This document shows positions 9,341 to 18,110 of a stretch of DNA of 64,000 nucleotides, piece after piece; position 1 is the stretch's first letter; each line of letters opens with the position of its first letter. Origin of the DNA: Phycisphaerales bacterium (GTDB taxonomy: Bacteria > Planctomycetota > Phycisphaerae > Phycisphaerales > UBA1924). The stretch is taken from NCBI GenBank assembly GCA_027019265.1, contig JALUWX010000032.1, positions 1 through 64,000 on the forward strand. Direction: 5' to 3'. A model generated the notes under the pieces. It saw only the letters and a list, made by a program, of their open reading frames with translations. It was not told where the DNA came from and did no database searches. The position numbers were made by a program, and so were the translations under genes.

Positions 9341-10309
9341 ATGTTCACGGCTCGGATTCGCTCGTTGGTGTTGGTTGGATTTGCGGCGTTGTTGATTGCT
9401 CCGCTCGGCGCGTGTCAGGTGAATCCAGCGACGGGGAAACGGACGCTGATCCTGATGTCGTGGGACAAGGAGAAACGGCTCGGGCTGGAAGCGGCGCCGT
9501 TGATGACGGAGCAGTTCGGGGGTGAAGTCCCTGATGCGACGGCAACGGATTACACGCGCGAGGTGGGGATGAAGCTGACGACGGGGGTGGAGGAAGCGGT
9601 CCCGGAGCTGGACTGGGAGTTCACGCTGGTGAACTCGGATGTGATCAACGCGTTTGCGCTGCCGGGGGGCAAAATCTTCATGACGCGCGGGTTGGCTGAG
9701 AAGCTGAGCTCGGAGGCGGAGCTCGCTGGGGTGCTGGGTCACGAGATCGGTCATGTGACGGCGCGTCACTCGAATCAGCAGATGAGCGCGCAGCTCGGGA
9801 TCAACTTTGCGCTCGGGGCGGCGGCGGTGGCCGTGGGTGTTTCGGATCCGGATTCGGATCTGCGGCGGTACGGACAGGCGGGGGTGCCGGCGATGATGGT
9901 GGGGAGCAATCTGTTCTTGCTGAAGTACGGTCGTGATGACGAGTCGGAAGCGGATCTGCTCGGGATGCGGTACATGTCGCGTGCGGGGTACAACCCGGTG
10001 GGTCAGTTGCGCGTGATGCAGGTGCTGGAGGCGGAGACGGCGAGCTCGGGGAGGCCGCCGGAGTTTCTGTCCACGCACCCGTACCCGGAGTCCCGGATCG
10101 AGCGGATCCAGGAGCTGCTGAACGGGGATTTCTCGGGGACGCAGAACAACCCCTCGTATGTGATCCGGGAGCGCGAGTATCAGCAGCGGATGTTGACGCC
10201 GCTGTCGAAGCTTGCGCCTGCGCCGGAGTATGACCCGGGGACGGAGTCGGCGATGGGGCTGAGCCCGGTGATCTGGTGTGCGCACTGCCGGGAGTCGGCG
10301 GGGACGTGA
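9341..10309 (+). CDS. M48-family zinc metallopeptidase, lipoprotein
   Basis: An envelope-located zinc protease of the M48 group (BepA/LoiP-like), likely in quality control of outer-membrane or periplasmic proteins. The 322-residue product has a lipoprotein signal with lipobox LGAC (Cys25), the zinc-binding and catalytic HEIGH (134-138) and the third ligand region RDDESEADLLG. The downstream STHPYPESRIERI is also typical of the family. A start at GTG 9302 is open, but ATG 9341 has a GGAG site and gives a proper lipoprotein signal. The C-terminal tail WCAHC is unusual and could bind metal. Its stop codon touches that of the convergent solute-binding protein gene. Confidence 0.9.
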   Translation: MFTARIRSLVLVGFAALLIAPLGACQVNPATGKRTLILMSWDKEKRLGLEAAPLMTEQFGGEVPDATATDYTREVGMKLTTGVEEAVPELDWEFTLVNSDVINAFALPGGKIFMTRGLAEKLSSEAELAGVLGHEIGHVTARHSNQQMSAQLGINFALGAAAVAVGVSDPDSDLRRYGQAGVPAMMVGSNLFLLKYGRDDESEADLLGMRYMSRAGYNPVGQLRVMQVLEAETASSGRPPEFLSTHPYPESRIERIQELLNGDFSGTQNNPSYVIREREYQQRMLTPLSKLAPAPEYDPGTESAMGLSPVIWCAHCRESAGT

Positions 10310-11875
10310 TCAGAGTCGTTCGTTGACCCGGTGGATCAGCTCTCGGTAGTTGTTTCGGAAGAACTTGGTGTACTCGATCTCGAGGCGTTGCTGCGCGCCG
10401 GGCGGGCGCCACGCGTTGCGGACATCGCTGTAGGTGGCTTGGGTGAAGGGGACGGGCTGACCTTCGATCTCGGTTGTTGGGAACGAATAGAAGAGATTGT
10501 CGAGCTCGGCGAGTTCTTCGTCGCTGAACTGTCCTGATTCGATCGCGTTGTTGAGGGCTTCGAATGCCTTGCGGCAATCCACGGCGATGTCGATCCCGAA
10601 GCAGCCCATCATGACCTGGACCCCCGTGCGCCATCCGGGGTTTTCGACATCGGACACGATCTCGAAGGGGTCCACGTGGTCGATGAAGGTGTCGAAGTAC
10701 TTCTCGTACATGACGCGCCGGACGGGCATGCGGCGGAGTTCGTAGTCGTGGGGTCCCATGGGCTCGCCCGACTCCCCGATGGGGTTGTCGGGGTTCACCC
10801 TCGGGAACTGCCAGAGGGCTTGGGCTTCCTCGGAGAGGCAGAAGCGGACGAATCGCTTTGCGAGTTCGGGGCTCGGGGCGCCGTTGATGATGGAGACGGG
10901 GTCGGCATCGACGTACACAGCGCCTGCTGGGTCGGTGTATCCGACCCGGTCTCCGCCGCCGGAGTCTTTGATGACCTGGGCTTGGCCTCGGCCGTAGAAA
11001 TCGATGGCGAGCCCTGCTGCTGCTTCGCCCTGGGAGACGTCGATGGGGGGTTTGGTGGAGGAGTTGGTGAAGTAGCGGGTGTTGCCGCAGAGGGCGCGGA
11101 GGATGCGCCACCCGTTGTCCCAGCCCTCGTTGCCGAGGATGGAGTCGAAGGTGGTCGTGATGGATCCGGACTGGCGCGGGTCGGCGAGGGCGATCCATCC
11201 GTGGAGTTCGGGTTGGGTGAGGTCGCGGAACTGCTCGGGGACGGGGAGGTGGAGTCGGTCGGTGTAGACGTCCCGGTTGTAGACGATCCCGAAGGAAGAG
11301 AGGGCGGTCCCGATCCAGTACTGATCGGGGTCGTAGAGGTGCTGGGGGCCGATTTTGTTTTCGCCGAAGAGGTCGTCGAGTTCGGACTGGGTGAAGTCCA
11401 TGGGCGCGGACATGCGCACGTCGATGGTGGTCTGGTTGGTTTCGGTGTCCACGACTTGGACGGAGACTCCTCGCTTGAGGAGCCCGTGGTCGTAGGAGCC
11501 CCCGCCGAGCATGACGTCGAAGGCGATGGATCCGGGCTTGAGGGGGACGAAGCCCGATTCGTCCATGGCAAGCCCGGTGCTGCTTTCCTGGCGTTTGACG
11601 GCGTCAACGAACATGGCTTCGAGTTGTTTGCGGATCTCGGAGGTTCCGCCGGGGGCGCGGTAGTCGATGTTGACGGGGGTGCCGTGGACGCGCTCGTGCC
11701 AGGCGCTGAAGGCGCGGGCGAACTCGTCACGGATCTGGGGGACGTGCGGTGTGACGACGATGAGGGTGGGCGCGTCGTCGTTGTGGGTCGCGGCGTGCTT
11801 CCCTGCGCTCATGACGAAGGGGACCCCGAGGACGAGGGCGAGGAGGACGGCGACGATGATCGTCGGGGTTTTCAT
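10310..11875 (-). CDS. Extracellular solute-binding protein, type 2 periplasmic fold
   Basis: The 521-residue product has an N-terminal signal or anchor (MKTPTIIVAVLLALVLGVPF) and the alternating layout of an ABC-transporter binding protein. It starts the mature part with TLIVVTPHVPQIRDEF and contains SFGIVYNRDVYTDRLHLP and WIALADPRQSGSITTTF, segments seen in iron or thiamine/spermidine-type binding proteins (PBP2). A long C-terminal part after about residue 330 (PHDYELRRMPVRRVMYEKYF) extends it past the usual 330-350 residues. No permease or ATPase gene lies next to it, so the partner transporter must be elsewhere, or the protein acts as a sensor. The frame upstream of ATG 11875 is open but reads as non-coding. 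Confidence 0.8.
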   Translation of the reverse strand: MKTPTIIVAVLLALVLGVPFVMSAGKHAATHNDDAPTLIVVTPHVPQIRDEFARAFSAWHERVHGTPVNIDYRAPGGTSEIRKQLEAMFVDAVKRQESSTGLAMDESGFVPLKPGSIAFDVMLGGGSYDHGLLKRGVSVQVVDTETNQTTIDVRMSAPMDFTQSELDDLFGENKIGPQHLYDPDQYWIGTALSSFGIVYNRDVYTDRLHLPVPEQFRDLTQPELHGWIALADPRQSGSITTTFDSILGNEGWDNGWRILRALCGNTRYFTNSSTKPPIDVSQGEAAAGLAIDFYGRGQAQVIKDSGGGDRVGYTDPAGAVYVDADPVSIINGAPSPELAKRFVRFCLSEEAQALWQFPRVNPDNPIGESGEPMGPHDYELRRMPVRRVMYEKYFDTFIDHVDPFEIVSDVENPGWRTGVQVMMGCFGIDIAVDCRKAFEALNNAIESGQFSDEELAELDNLFYSFPTTEIEGQPVPFTQATYSDVRNAWRPPGAQQRLEIEYTKFFRNNYRELIHRVNERL

Positions 11876-12054
11876 GGTGGGAGTGTATCTTCGGAAGTGT
11901 TGGTGGTGATGCGCTGGGGGTGCTTTCTGGGGGGGTGTCGGATGGGTGTTCGGGGCTCGTGGATCGGTCGGGATGGATGAATCGGGGTGTTCGTTGGAAC
12001 AAGCGGCGGGGATCGGGGGTTGTGGTGTGAAACCACCCTTAACCATGAGGTCGA

Positions 12055-12879
12055 ATGATGAAATCTGCTCTTGCCTGTCTTCTGGGAATCTCTGTGACTG
12101 CTGGTGCTTCGATGGCGCAGGATCAGGCGATGTATGAGGTTGAGTTCGTTGCGGGGTGGAGCGCGGCGAATCACCCGACGAGCTTTCCACCGAACCCCCA
12201 CTTCTCGCCGCTGATCGGCGCGACCCACACGGATGTGGTGAGTCTGTGGGCTCCGGGTGGGATCGCGACGAACGGGATCGAGGTGATGGCGGAGACGGGA
12301 TCCCCGGCCCCGCTCCGGAACGAGGTGGATGCGTATATCGCTGTGGACCTGGCTGATCAGTTCATCAACCTGGGTCCGATCGCGCTCTCTCCGGATTCAC
12401 GATCGGGGATGATCGAGGTGGATCGCGCGTTCCCCATGCTTTCGCTGGTGACGATGATCGCGCCGAGCCCGGATTGGTTTGTGGGGATCCATGATCTCGA
12501 TCTGCGCGCCGGGGGGGTGTGGCTCGATGAGGTCGTGATCGATCTCGAACCCTACGACTCGGGGACGGATGCTGGGGTGGACTATGTATCCGGGAACTCG
12601 GACATCACTCCCCATCTCCCGATCGCGAACATCTCCGATGGGTTCCCGTTTGCTGGGAGCCCCAGGATCGGGACCCTCCGGATCACCCGGGTTTCGGAGG
12701 CGGGGTGTGTCCGCGCGGATCTGTCGGCTCCGTACGGGGAGCTCGACTTCTTCGATGTGTCGGCGTTCCTGTCTGCGTTCTCCGAGGGGGACCCGGATGC
12801 GGACTTCAACGATGACGGGGTGTTCGACTTCTTCGATGTGTCGGCGTTCCTGAGCGAGCTTTCGGGTGGGTGTCCGTAA
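12055..12879 (+). CDS. Secreted spondin-domain protein with C-terminal dockerin-like module
   Basis: The 274-residue protein has a signal peptide (residues 1-22, ending SMAQ). A Spondin_N-type domain covers about residues 27-210: VEFVAGWSAANHP, FSPLIGATHTDVVSLW, GIEVMAETG and APSPDWFVGIHDLDL. The domain is known from animal F-spondin and some bacterial exported proteins; its ligand here is unknown. Residues 221-274 form the paired dockerin-like module, with a degenerate first half (ADLSAPYGELDFFD) and a canonical calcium loop in the second (ADFNDDGVFDFFD), ending GCP. Two ATG codons stand in tandem; GAGG is 4 bases from the first and 7 from the second, so translation may begin at 12058. Confidence 0.82.
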   Translation: MMKSALACLLGISVTAGASMAQDQAMYEVEFVAGWSAANHPTSFPPNPHFSPLIGATHTDVVSLWAPGGIATNGIEVMAETGSPAPLRNEVDAYIAVDLADQFINLGPIALSPDSRSGMIEVDRAFPMLSLVTMIAPSPDWFVGIHDLDLRAGGVWLDEVVIDLEPYDSGTDAGVDYVSGNSDITPHLPIANISDGFPFAGSPRIGTLRITRVSEAGCVRADLSAPYGELDFFDVSAFLSAFSEGDPDADFNDDGVFDFFDVSAFLSELSGGCP

Positions 12880-12984
12880 GCGCGATGGATGGATCGAACG
12901 TGAGCTGCGCCCCGGGGGTCCGGGGTGCGGTTGTTTTTGGGGGTGTTGGGCTTCGTGGGGGGATGGGCCGTATGTTGGGGTGTG

Positions 12985-13851
12985 ATGTCGAAGGGATCAG
13001 CACGAGGTCGGGAATGGGAGGACGAGTTCACGCTGCTCTGCGAGCAGTGCGGGTATGTCGTGGAGGGGTTGGATGTTGAGGGGGCGTGTCCGGAGTGTGG
13101 GAAGGGGATTGTGGAGAGTTTGCCTGAGCGGCGGGTGGGGACGCCTTGGCAGCAGAAGCCCGGGGTGGGATCGTTGGTGCGGACGTGGTGGATGACGGTG
13201 CGGCATCCACTGCGAATTGTTCGAATCATGCGAGCTGACACGCCTCAGGCCGGAGTGCTCCGGCTGGTTCCGATCGTAACTGCGTCGGCGTTGGTCAACG
13301 GATCCGTCGCGTTGGTTCAGGGGTTGTCACTGCATGAACTCGACTTGTTGGATTCGGGCTCGTTCCTTCGACTTGTGATGTCAAGCGGTGTCTGGCTGGT
13401 CGTCTGCATCCTTGCTCTTCTCGTGCTCACTACAATCGAAACACTCGGAATCCGATTCTTGAGCCGTCGTCACGGGACACGGATTTCTCGCTCACTCGGT
13501 GAGTCCATCACGACACACGGCTGTGTCGGATGGATACTGGGCGCTGTGCTCTGCTCAATGTCTCTGCTTGTGGGTGATGTAATTCTGGAGATCACCACGC
13601 CGAAGGTTTCGCTGTCACTGAGCGATTTCGGATCCATGGATGAGCTCGTTCAAGCTGTTCAGAACGCGCAAGTCCCAACGGCTCCTGGGTGGGCTGATTG
13701 GGTATTCACTTGGTTGCCGAGGATCGGGCTCCTGATCGGCTTCCTGTTCTTTGAAACTTTTGCGTGGCTTGGGCTTCGGCGGTGCAAATACGCGAACCGG
13801 GCGCGGCCGGGGGGCGTTGAGGGTGGAGAGTCCCCCGCTGTTGCGAGCTAG
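12985..13851 (+). CDS. Zinc-ribbon multipass membrane protein, unknown function
   Basis: 288 residues. A small zinc ribbon stands at the N-terminus (CEQC at 19-22 and CPEC at 35-38), followed by a membrane part with about four hydrophobic segments (for example RLVPIVTASALVNGSVALV, SSGVWLVVCILALLVLTTI and IGLLIGFLFFETFAWLG). This ribbon-plus-membrane design recurs in planctomycetes, but I cannot assign a function. The frame opens with GTG at 12925; ATG 12985 is preferred because the extra 20 residues are a hydrophobic stretch out of character with a cytoplasmic zinc ribbon. The ispG start follows 8 bases after the stop, so the two are probably co-transcribed. Confidence 0.7.
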   Translation: MSKGSARGREWEDEFTLLCEQCGYVVEGLDVEGACPECGKGIVESLPERRVGTPWQQKPGVGSLVRTWWMTVRHPLRIVRIMRADTPQAGVLRLVPIVTASALVNGSVALVQGLSLHELDLLDSGSFLRLVMSSGVWLVVCILALLVLTTIETLGIRFLSRRHGTRISRSLGESITTHGCVGWILGAVLCSMSLLVGDVILEITTPKVSLSLSDFGSMDELVQAVQNAQVPTAPGWADWVFTWLPRIGLLIGFLFFETFAWLGLRRCKYANRARPGGVEGGESPAVAS

Positions 13852-13859
13852 GATTGTCC

Positions 13860-15191
13860 ATGCGTGATCGTGTACCAACTCGGCCTGTGTTTGTCGGCGA
13901 TGATCGTGTGGGTGTGGTGGCGATCGGGGGTGGGATCCGGGGGGATCATCCGCTTTCGAAGGGGCTGAGCGCCGAGGCGCTGGGGATGGATCCTGCGCCG
14001 GTGTCGGTGCAGACGATGACGGCGGGGTACACGCACGAGATCGACAAGTGTGTGGCGGAGATCCACAAGCTGACGGCGGCCGGGGCGGACATTGTCCGGG
14101 TTGCGGTTCCCGAGAAGAAGGACACGGAGGCGCTGAAGGAGATTCTGGCGCAGACGACGGTCCCGATCGTGGCGGATGTGCACTTCCACTTCAAGCGGGC
14201 GCTGGAGGCGGTGGAGGCCGGGGTCCACAAGATCCGGCTCAACCCGGGGAACATCAACGATCGGGCGCAGGTCGAAGCGGTGATCGATGCGTGCAAGGAC
14301 AAGCAGATCCCGATCCGTGTGGGGGTGAACGAGGGGTCGATCATCGAGCGGAAGGACAAGCAGGCGCGGGCGAAGGAGCTCGGGGCGTTCTTCTCGGATC
14401 AGAAGCACGGGTACCTGCTCGCGATCATGATCGCGAAGCTCGAGGAGTACCTGGACATCTTCTACGAGCGGGATTTCTACGACATCACGATCAGCGCCAA
14501 GTCCATGAGTGCGCCGATCGTGATCGATGCGTATACGGAGATCTCGAAGCGGTTCGCGCATCCGTTGCACCTGGGGGTAACCCATGCGGGACCCAAGGAG
14601 ACGGGGGCGATTCGGTCGATCGCGGCGTTGTCTTCGTTGATGGCGAACGGGGTCGGGGACACCTTGCGGATCTCGTATGCGAACGATCCGATCTACGAGG
14701 TCGAGGACGGGTTGGAGCTGCTGTATTCGATGGATCTGCGCGAGCGGAAGGGGGCGGAGTTGATTGCGTGTCCCACGTGTGGGCGGATCCAGGTGGATCT
14801 GTTCACGCTGACCCAGGAGGTCCACGCGAAGCTGGAAGCGGAGATCGAGCTCCCGATCAAGGTTGCGGTGATGGGGTGTGTGGTGAACGGTCCCGGGGAG
14901 GCGGAGGGGGCGGATGTAGCGGTGTTTGCCGGGGATCGGAAGGGGATTATCTATGTGCAGGGGGAGAAGGTTGCGACGGTTGGGGAGGAGGAGATCCTGG
15001 ATCGGCTGCTCGATGAATGCAAAGCGTTTCAGGAGCGGGTCCGTTCGGGTGAAGTGAAACTGGGGGAGAAGAAGGTGGACATCGTCCCCCCGGATCCGGA
15101 GGGGGAGTTGGGGTCCGGGTGGGAGAAGATGGCCGCGCAGCGGATGGGGCACACGGCGTTGACGATCGAGGGGTCGGACGCGGGATCGTAA
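13860..15191 (+). CDS. ispG: 4-hydroxy-3-methylbut-2-enyl diphosphate synthase IspG
   Basis: The iron-sulphur enzyme of the MEP isoprenoid pathway, converting methylerythritol cyclodiphosphate to HMBPP. The 443-residue protein starts with the TIM-barrel marker SVQTMTAGYTHEID, carries DIVRVAVPEKKD and KIRLNPGNI, and ends with the 4Fe-4S cysteines in ACPTCGRIQVDL and VMGCVVNGPGEA. The short bacterial form without the inserted domain fits this length. ATG 13860 has an AGGA site overlapping the stop of the preceding gene. TTG 13854 is an unlikely alternative. UbiE and this enzyme are both part of quinone/isoprenoid supply but lie in separate units. Confidence 0.95.
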   Translation: MRDRVPTRPVFVGDDRVGVVAIGGGIRGDHPLSKGLSAEALGMDPAPVSVQTMTAGYTHEIDKCVAEIHKLTAAGADIVRVAVPEKKDTEALKEILAQTTVPIVADVHFHFKRALEAVEAGVHKIRLNPGNINDRAQVEAVIDACKDKQIPIRVGVNEGSIIERKDKQARAKELGAFFSDQKHGYLLAIMIAKLEEYLDIFYERDFYDITISAKSMSAPIVIDAYTEISKRFAHPLHLGVTHAGPKETGAIRSIAALSSLMANGVGDTLRISYANDPIYEVEDGLELLYSMDLRERKGAELIACPTCGRIQVDLFTLTQEVHAKLEAEIELPIKVAVMGCVVNGPGEAEGADVAVFAGDRKGIIYVQGEKVATVGEEEILDRLLDECKAFQERVRSGEVKLGEKKVDIVPPDPEGELGSGWEKMAAQRMGHTALTIEGSDAGS

Positions 15192-15206
15192 GGATTGGGT
15201 AAGTTG

Positions 15207-15236
15207 TTGTGAGATCGTCGGGGGTTGTGGTACAGT
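15207..15236 (+). promoter_or_regulatory. Putative promoter of the secreted metalloprotease gene
   Basis: TTGTGA (15207-15212) and TACAGT (15231-15236) are 18 bases apart, and a strong AGGAGG site follows at 15258-15263. Box matches are moderate. Confidence 0.4.
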
Positions 15237-15268
15237 TTTCGTGACCCGGTTTTTCAGGAGGAATCACG

Positions 15269-16600
15269 ATGACACGTCTGCGCGCTCTCGTCTTTGCTTT
15301 GATTTCCGGTTGTTCGGTTTCCGCGATGGGGTCGCCGTACTGCGCGGCGGATCTGGTGGCGGACAACGAGCTGGACTTCTTCGATGTGACGTACTTCGTG
15401 GGGTTGTACGCGGAGGAGGATCCGGCCGCGGACTTTGACGGGAACGGGGTGTTTGATTTCTTTGATCTGTCATCGTTCCTCGATGCGTTCTCGTCGTGCC
15501 CGGATCTGACGGATTCGGACGGGGATCGGATCCCGGACTTTGCGGAGACGGACGACGGGGTGTATCTGAGTCAGACCCAGACGGGGTCGGATCCGTTCAA
15601 TGCAGACACGGACGGGGACGGGATCGATGACGGGGACGAGGTGCTCGGGACGGAGCAGGGTTTGGATCTGCGCTCGATGGGCGCGTCCCCGGTGTTCAAG
15701 GACATTTTCGTGGAGTGCGATTGGTTTGCGGGGACGTTCCAGGGTCGTCAGGAGAACTACCGGCCGACCCCCGCGGTGGCGGAGCGGGTGCGGCTCGCAT
15801 TCAAGTACGGGGGCGCGGAGAACCCGTACGGGGCTGATGACGGGGTGAACATCCATCTGGATTACGGGCAGGGGTTCGGGTCCACGGGTGGGAACCAGAT
15901 CCCGGGTGAGCCCGTGTTCGTGCAGTTCGATTCGGAGTTCAACCAGTACAAAGCGGAGCACTTCGACCCGAGGCGGAAGGGGTACTTCCATTACGCGATT
16001 TTCGCGAATCGGTACAACTCCTCGACGAACGGGTCTTCGGGGTTTGCGGAGGTCAACGGCGACGACTTCATCGTGACGATGGTGAACTACAACAACACGA
16101 ACAACATGTCGAACACGATCATGCACGAGCTCGGGCACAACCTGGGCTTGCTTCATGGTGGGCACCAGAACCGGAACTACAAGATCAACTACAACTCGGT
16201 GATGAACTACCGGTTCCAGTTTGCTGGGGTTGATGTCAACGAGGATACGTTCGGGGATGGGGTGCTCGATTATTCCTTTGGTTGGAATCACGATGTGAAC
16301 GAGGGGTTCGTGGACGAGACGATCGGGGTGCTCGGGGGTCCGATCGATTTCAACTTCAACGGGCAGATCGATATCGCTCCGTATTCGATGAACCTGAACT
16401 GTTCCGGGAGTCCGGTTCCGTGTGGGCAGGACGGGAACGGTTCGTGCTACGATAGTGTCTGCACTTCGCTGAGCGACTCGGACGACTGGGCGAACATCAA
16501 CTGGGCGCGGCTGAGTCAGAGCGTGGACCGGGTGGGTTCGGCGGAGGTGGTCGAGTGCACGAACTGGCCGGGCAAGGTGTTGGGGGCTGTCGAGCCCTGA
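15269..16600 (+). CDS. Secreted metzincin-like protease with N-terminal dockerin-like module
   Basis: 443 residues. After the signal peptide (1-21) comes a dockerin-like pair at residues 25-77 (ADLVADNELDFFD and ADFDGNGVFDFFD), here at the N-terminus rather than the usual C-terminus. A thrombospondin-3-like calcium segment follows at 82-122 (DSDGDRIPDFAETD and DADTDGDGID type). The catalytic part has the extended zinc motif HELGHNLGLLH (286-296) and a plausible Met-turn NSVMNY (309-314), as in metzincins. It is therefore probably an extracellular zinc endopeptidase; the substrate is unknown. The AGGAGG site before ATG 15269 is the best ribosome binding site in the neighbourhood. Confidence 0.83.
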   Translation: MTRLRALVFALISGCSVSAMGSPYCAADLVADNELDFFDVTYFVGLYAEEDPAADFDGNGVFDFFDLSSFLDAFSSCPDLTDSDGDRIPDFAETDDGVYLSQTQTGSDPFNADTDGDGIDDGDEVLGTEQGLDLRSMGASPVFKDIFVECDWFAGTFQGRQENYRPTPAVAERVRLAFKYGGAENPYGADDGVNIHLDYGQGFGSTGGNQIPGEPVFVQFDSEFNQYKAEHFDPRRKGYFHYAIFANRYNSSTNGSSGFAEVNGDDFIVTMVNYNNTNNMSNTIMHELGHNLGLLHGGHQNRNYKINYNSVMNYRFQFAGVDVNEDTFGDGVLDYSFGWNHDVNEGFVDETIGVLGGPIDFNFNGQIDIAPYSMNLNCSGSPVPCGQDGNGSCYDSVCTSLSDSDDWANINWARLSQSVDRVGSAEVVECTNWPGKVLGAVEP

Positions 16601-16706
16601 ATTGCGTGTCTGGGGCGGGGGCGCTCGGGGCGATGGCCCGGGTTGTCTGATATCATGGTCGGCCGATGGTTTTTCGATCGGGTTGCATCATGGAAGGACG
16701 GCGCGG

Positions 16707-17234
16707 GTGGTCAGGATCAAGCGGATTTCGATGGACGACGAGTTGTACGCGCAGGAGATCGATCTGCGCACCCGGATCCTCCTTGCGCCTCTTGATCTGA
16801 CGATCCAGGATTATCTGAAGATGACGGGGGATCGGGAGCAGCGGAGCGAGCATTTCGTGGCCGTGGTCGATCATCAGCACGGTGAGCGTGTGGTGGGCGC
16901 GGCGACGCTGTGCTTGCCTGGTGCGGATCACGACGAGCGGTGCGGGAAGGTGCAGCAGGTGTGTGTGAATGAGCAGCGCCAGGGGGAGGGGATCGGGACG
17001 AAGCTGATGATCGCGATCGAGGCGCGGGCGTTTGCGGAGCTCGCGATCCCGGGGTTGTACTGTCATGCGCAGCTGAGCGCGATGGGGTTCTACGAGCGGC
17101 TCGGGTGGGTCGCCGGGTCGGATGTGTTTCAGGAGGCGGGGATCGATCACAAGCGGATGGAGATCGTGGCGCCCCGGCCGGAGGATGTGTCTTCGGTGGG
17201 TGACGGGGGTCTGGGACCCGGGATGTATCCGTAA
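16707..17234 (+). CDS. GNAT-family N-acetyltransferase (ElaA-like)
   Basis: An acetyl-CoA-dependent transferase of the GNAT fold. The 175-residue protein has the acetyl-CoA loop QRQGEGIGTKLM, the strand before it (VQQVCVNE) and the C-terminal AMGFYERLGWVAGSDVFQEAGIDH, which is close to ElaA-type proteins. The acceptor is unknown. The frame is open from 16602, but that part is unlike a GNAT; GTG 16707 with GGAAGGA about 10 bases before it matches the normal N-terminus. ATG at codon 9 is an alternative. Confidence 0.82.
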   Translation: MVRIKRISMDDELYAQEIDLRTRILLAPLDLTIQDYLKMTGDREQRSEHFVAVVDHQHGERVVGAATLCLPGADHDERCGKVQQVCVNEQRQGEGIGTKLMIAIEARAFAELAIPGLYCHAQLSAMGFYERLGWVAGSDVFQEAGIDHKRMEIVAPRPEDVSSVGDGGLGPGMYP

Positions 17235-17291
17235 GCTGTTTCGGGGGAGCGGGTTGGATCGGGTTTATTGGGGTGTTAGGATGGATGCGTG

Positions 17292-17747
17292 ATGGAGAAC
17301 CAAGATTATCCTGCGCTGGCGAAAGCCCGGCTCACTGAAGCGTCGTTGCGGTGCACGCGCCAGCGGGTGTTGGTGTACGGCACATTGATGTCGATGATGG
17401 AGCACCCGACTGCGGAGCAGTTGCACGCGCGGGTGACGGGGATCGACTCGAGCGTGAGTCTTGCGACGATCTACAACACGCTCGAGACGCTGGTTGAGCA
17501 CGGGCTCGCGCGTCGGGTGGGTCAGCGGACCCGGGGGTCTGGCGCGATCCGGTACGACGCGGATCTTGAGCCGCATGTGCATGTGGTGCGTGGGGATGGG
17601 CGCGTGGTGGATGTTCCGGAGCACCTGGGACGATCGCTCATGGAGCGGCTTGATCCGGAGTTCCTACGCGAGATCGCGGATTCGACGGGGGTCCGGGGGA
17701 TCCGTTTGGAGCTTGTGGAAGAGAGCGATCCGGCCCGGGCGAGCTGA
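17292..17747 (+). CDS. Fur-family regulator without the usual cysteine pair
   Basis: A metal- or peroxide-responsive winged-helix repressor family member, 151 residues. The DNA-binding helix region is well kept (CTRQRVLVYGTL, AEQLHARV, then VSLATIYNTLETLVEHGL). The dimer domain has PHVHVVRGDGRVVDVP (residues 94-109) where many Fur/PerR proteins have His-rich sequence followed by CxxC. The cysteines and several His are absent, so only the regulatory His/Asp site may remain. It may be PerR-like or sense something else. GTG directly before the ATG gives an almost equal start. The gene stands alone and converges on the small membrane protein gene. Confidence 0.85.
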   Translation: MENQDYPALAKARLTEASLRCTRQRVLVYGTLMSMMEHPTAEQLHARVTGIDSSVSLATIYNTLETLVEHGLARRVGQRTRGSGAIRYDADLEPHVHVVRGDGRVVDVPEHLGRSLMERLDPEFLREIADSTGVRGIRLELVEESDPARAS

Positions 17748-17789
17748 GCCCGTTGGTCTTGCTCCCCCGCTGCTGTCTGTGAGACTTGT

Positions 17790-18110
17790 TCAATCCGCGG
17801 GTGTGTATTCCCGGATGAGGATCCCGATGGGTGTCGTGTGGGGTCGCTTCGCCGCGGTGTCTCTGAGTTCTCTGGTCCGCTCGGCGCTGAGGGCCATGCG
17901 TTTGGTGATCGTGCGGAACGCGAGTTCGCGGGGGTCGGTGTGTCTTTCGCGCCAGGCGCGGTAGGCAAAGAAGGCGAGGACGAGGAGGGCGGCCCCGAGA
18001 GCCATAAGGAGAAGACGGGCGAAGGGGAATCCGCTCGTGGGTTCGATCGTGTCGGGCACGACGAGACGGGTGGGCGATTGGGCCGCGAGTGTGGTGAGGG
18101 TGCGGATCAT
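17790..18110 (-). CDS. Small single-pass membrane protein coupled to the HEAT-like gene
   Basis: 106 residues. One hydrophobic helix at about residues 32-50 (LLLMALGAALLVLAFFAY) is followed by a basic, charged tail. Its ATG overlaps the stop codon of the HEAT-like gene (ATGA, 18107-18110), so the two are translated together. No family recognised; a membrane anchor or partner of the HEAT-like protein is a reasonable guess. The longer frame up to 18308 is a shadow. Confidence 0.6.
   Translation of the reverse strand: MIRTLTTLAAQSPTRLVVPDTIEPTSGFPFARLLLMALGAALLVLAFFAYRAWRERHTDPRELAFRTITKRMALSAERTRELRDTAAKRPHTTPIGILIREYTPAD

Noticed and set aside
12765-12855. Direct DNA repeat (two near-identical stretches encoding DFFDVSAFL)
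   Set aside because: Explained by the paired dockerin-like module at protein level; not a mobile or CRISPR repeat.
13848-15152. 434-codon open frame antisense to ispG
   Set aside because: Composition-driven shadow; ispG on the plus strand has all family motifs.
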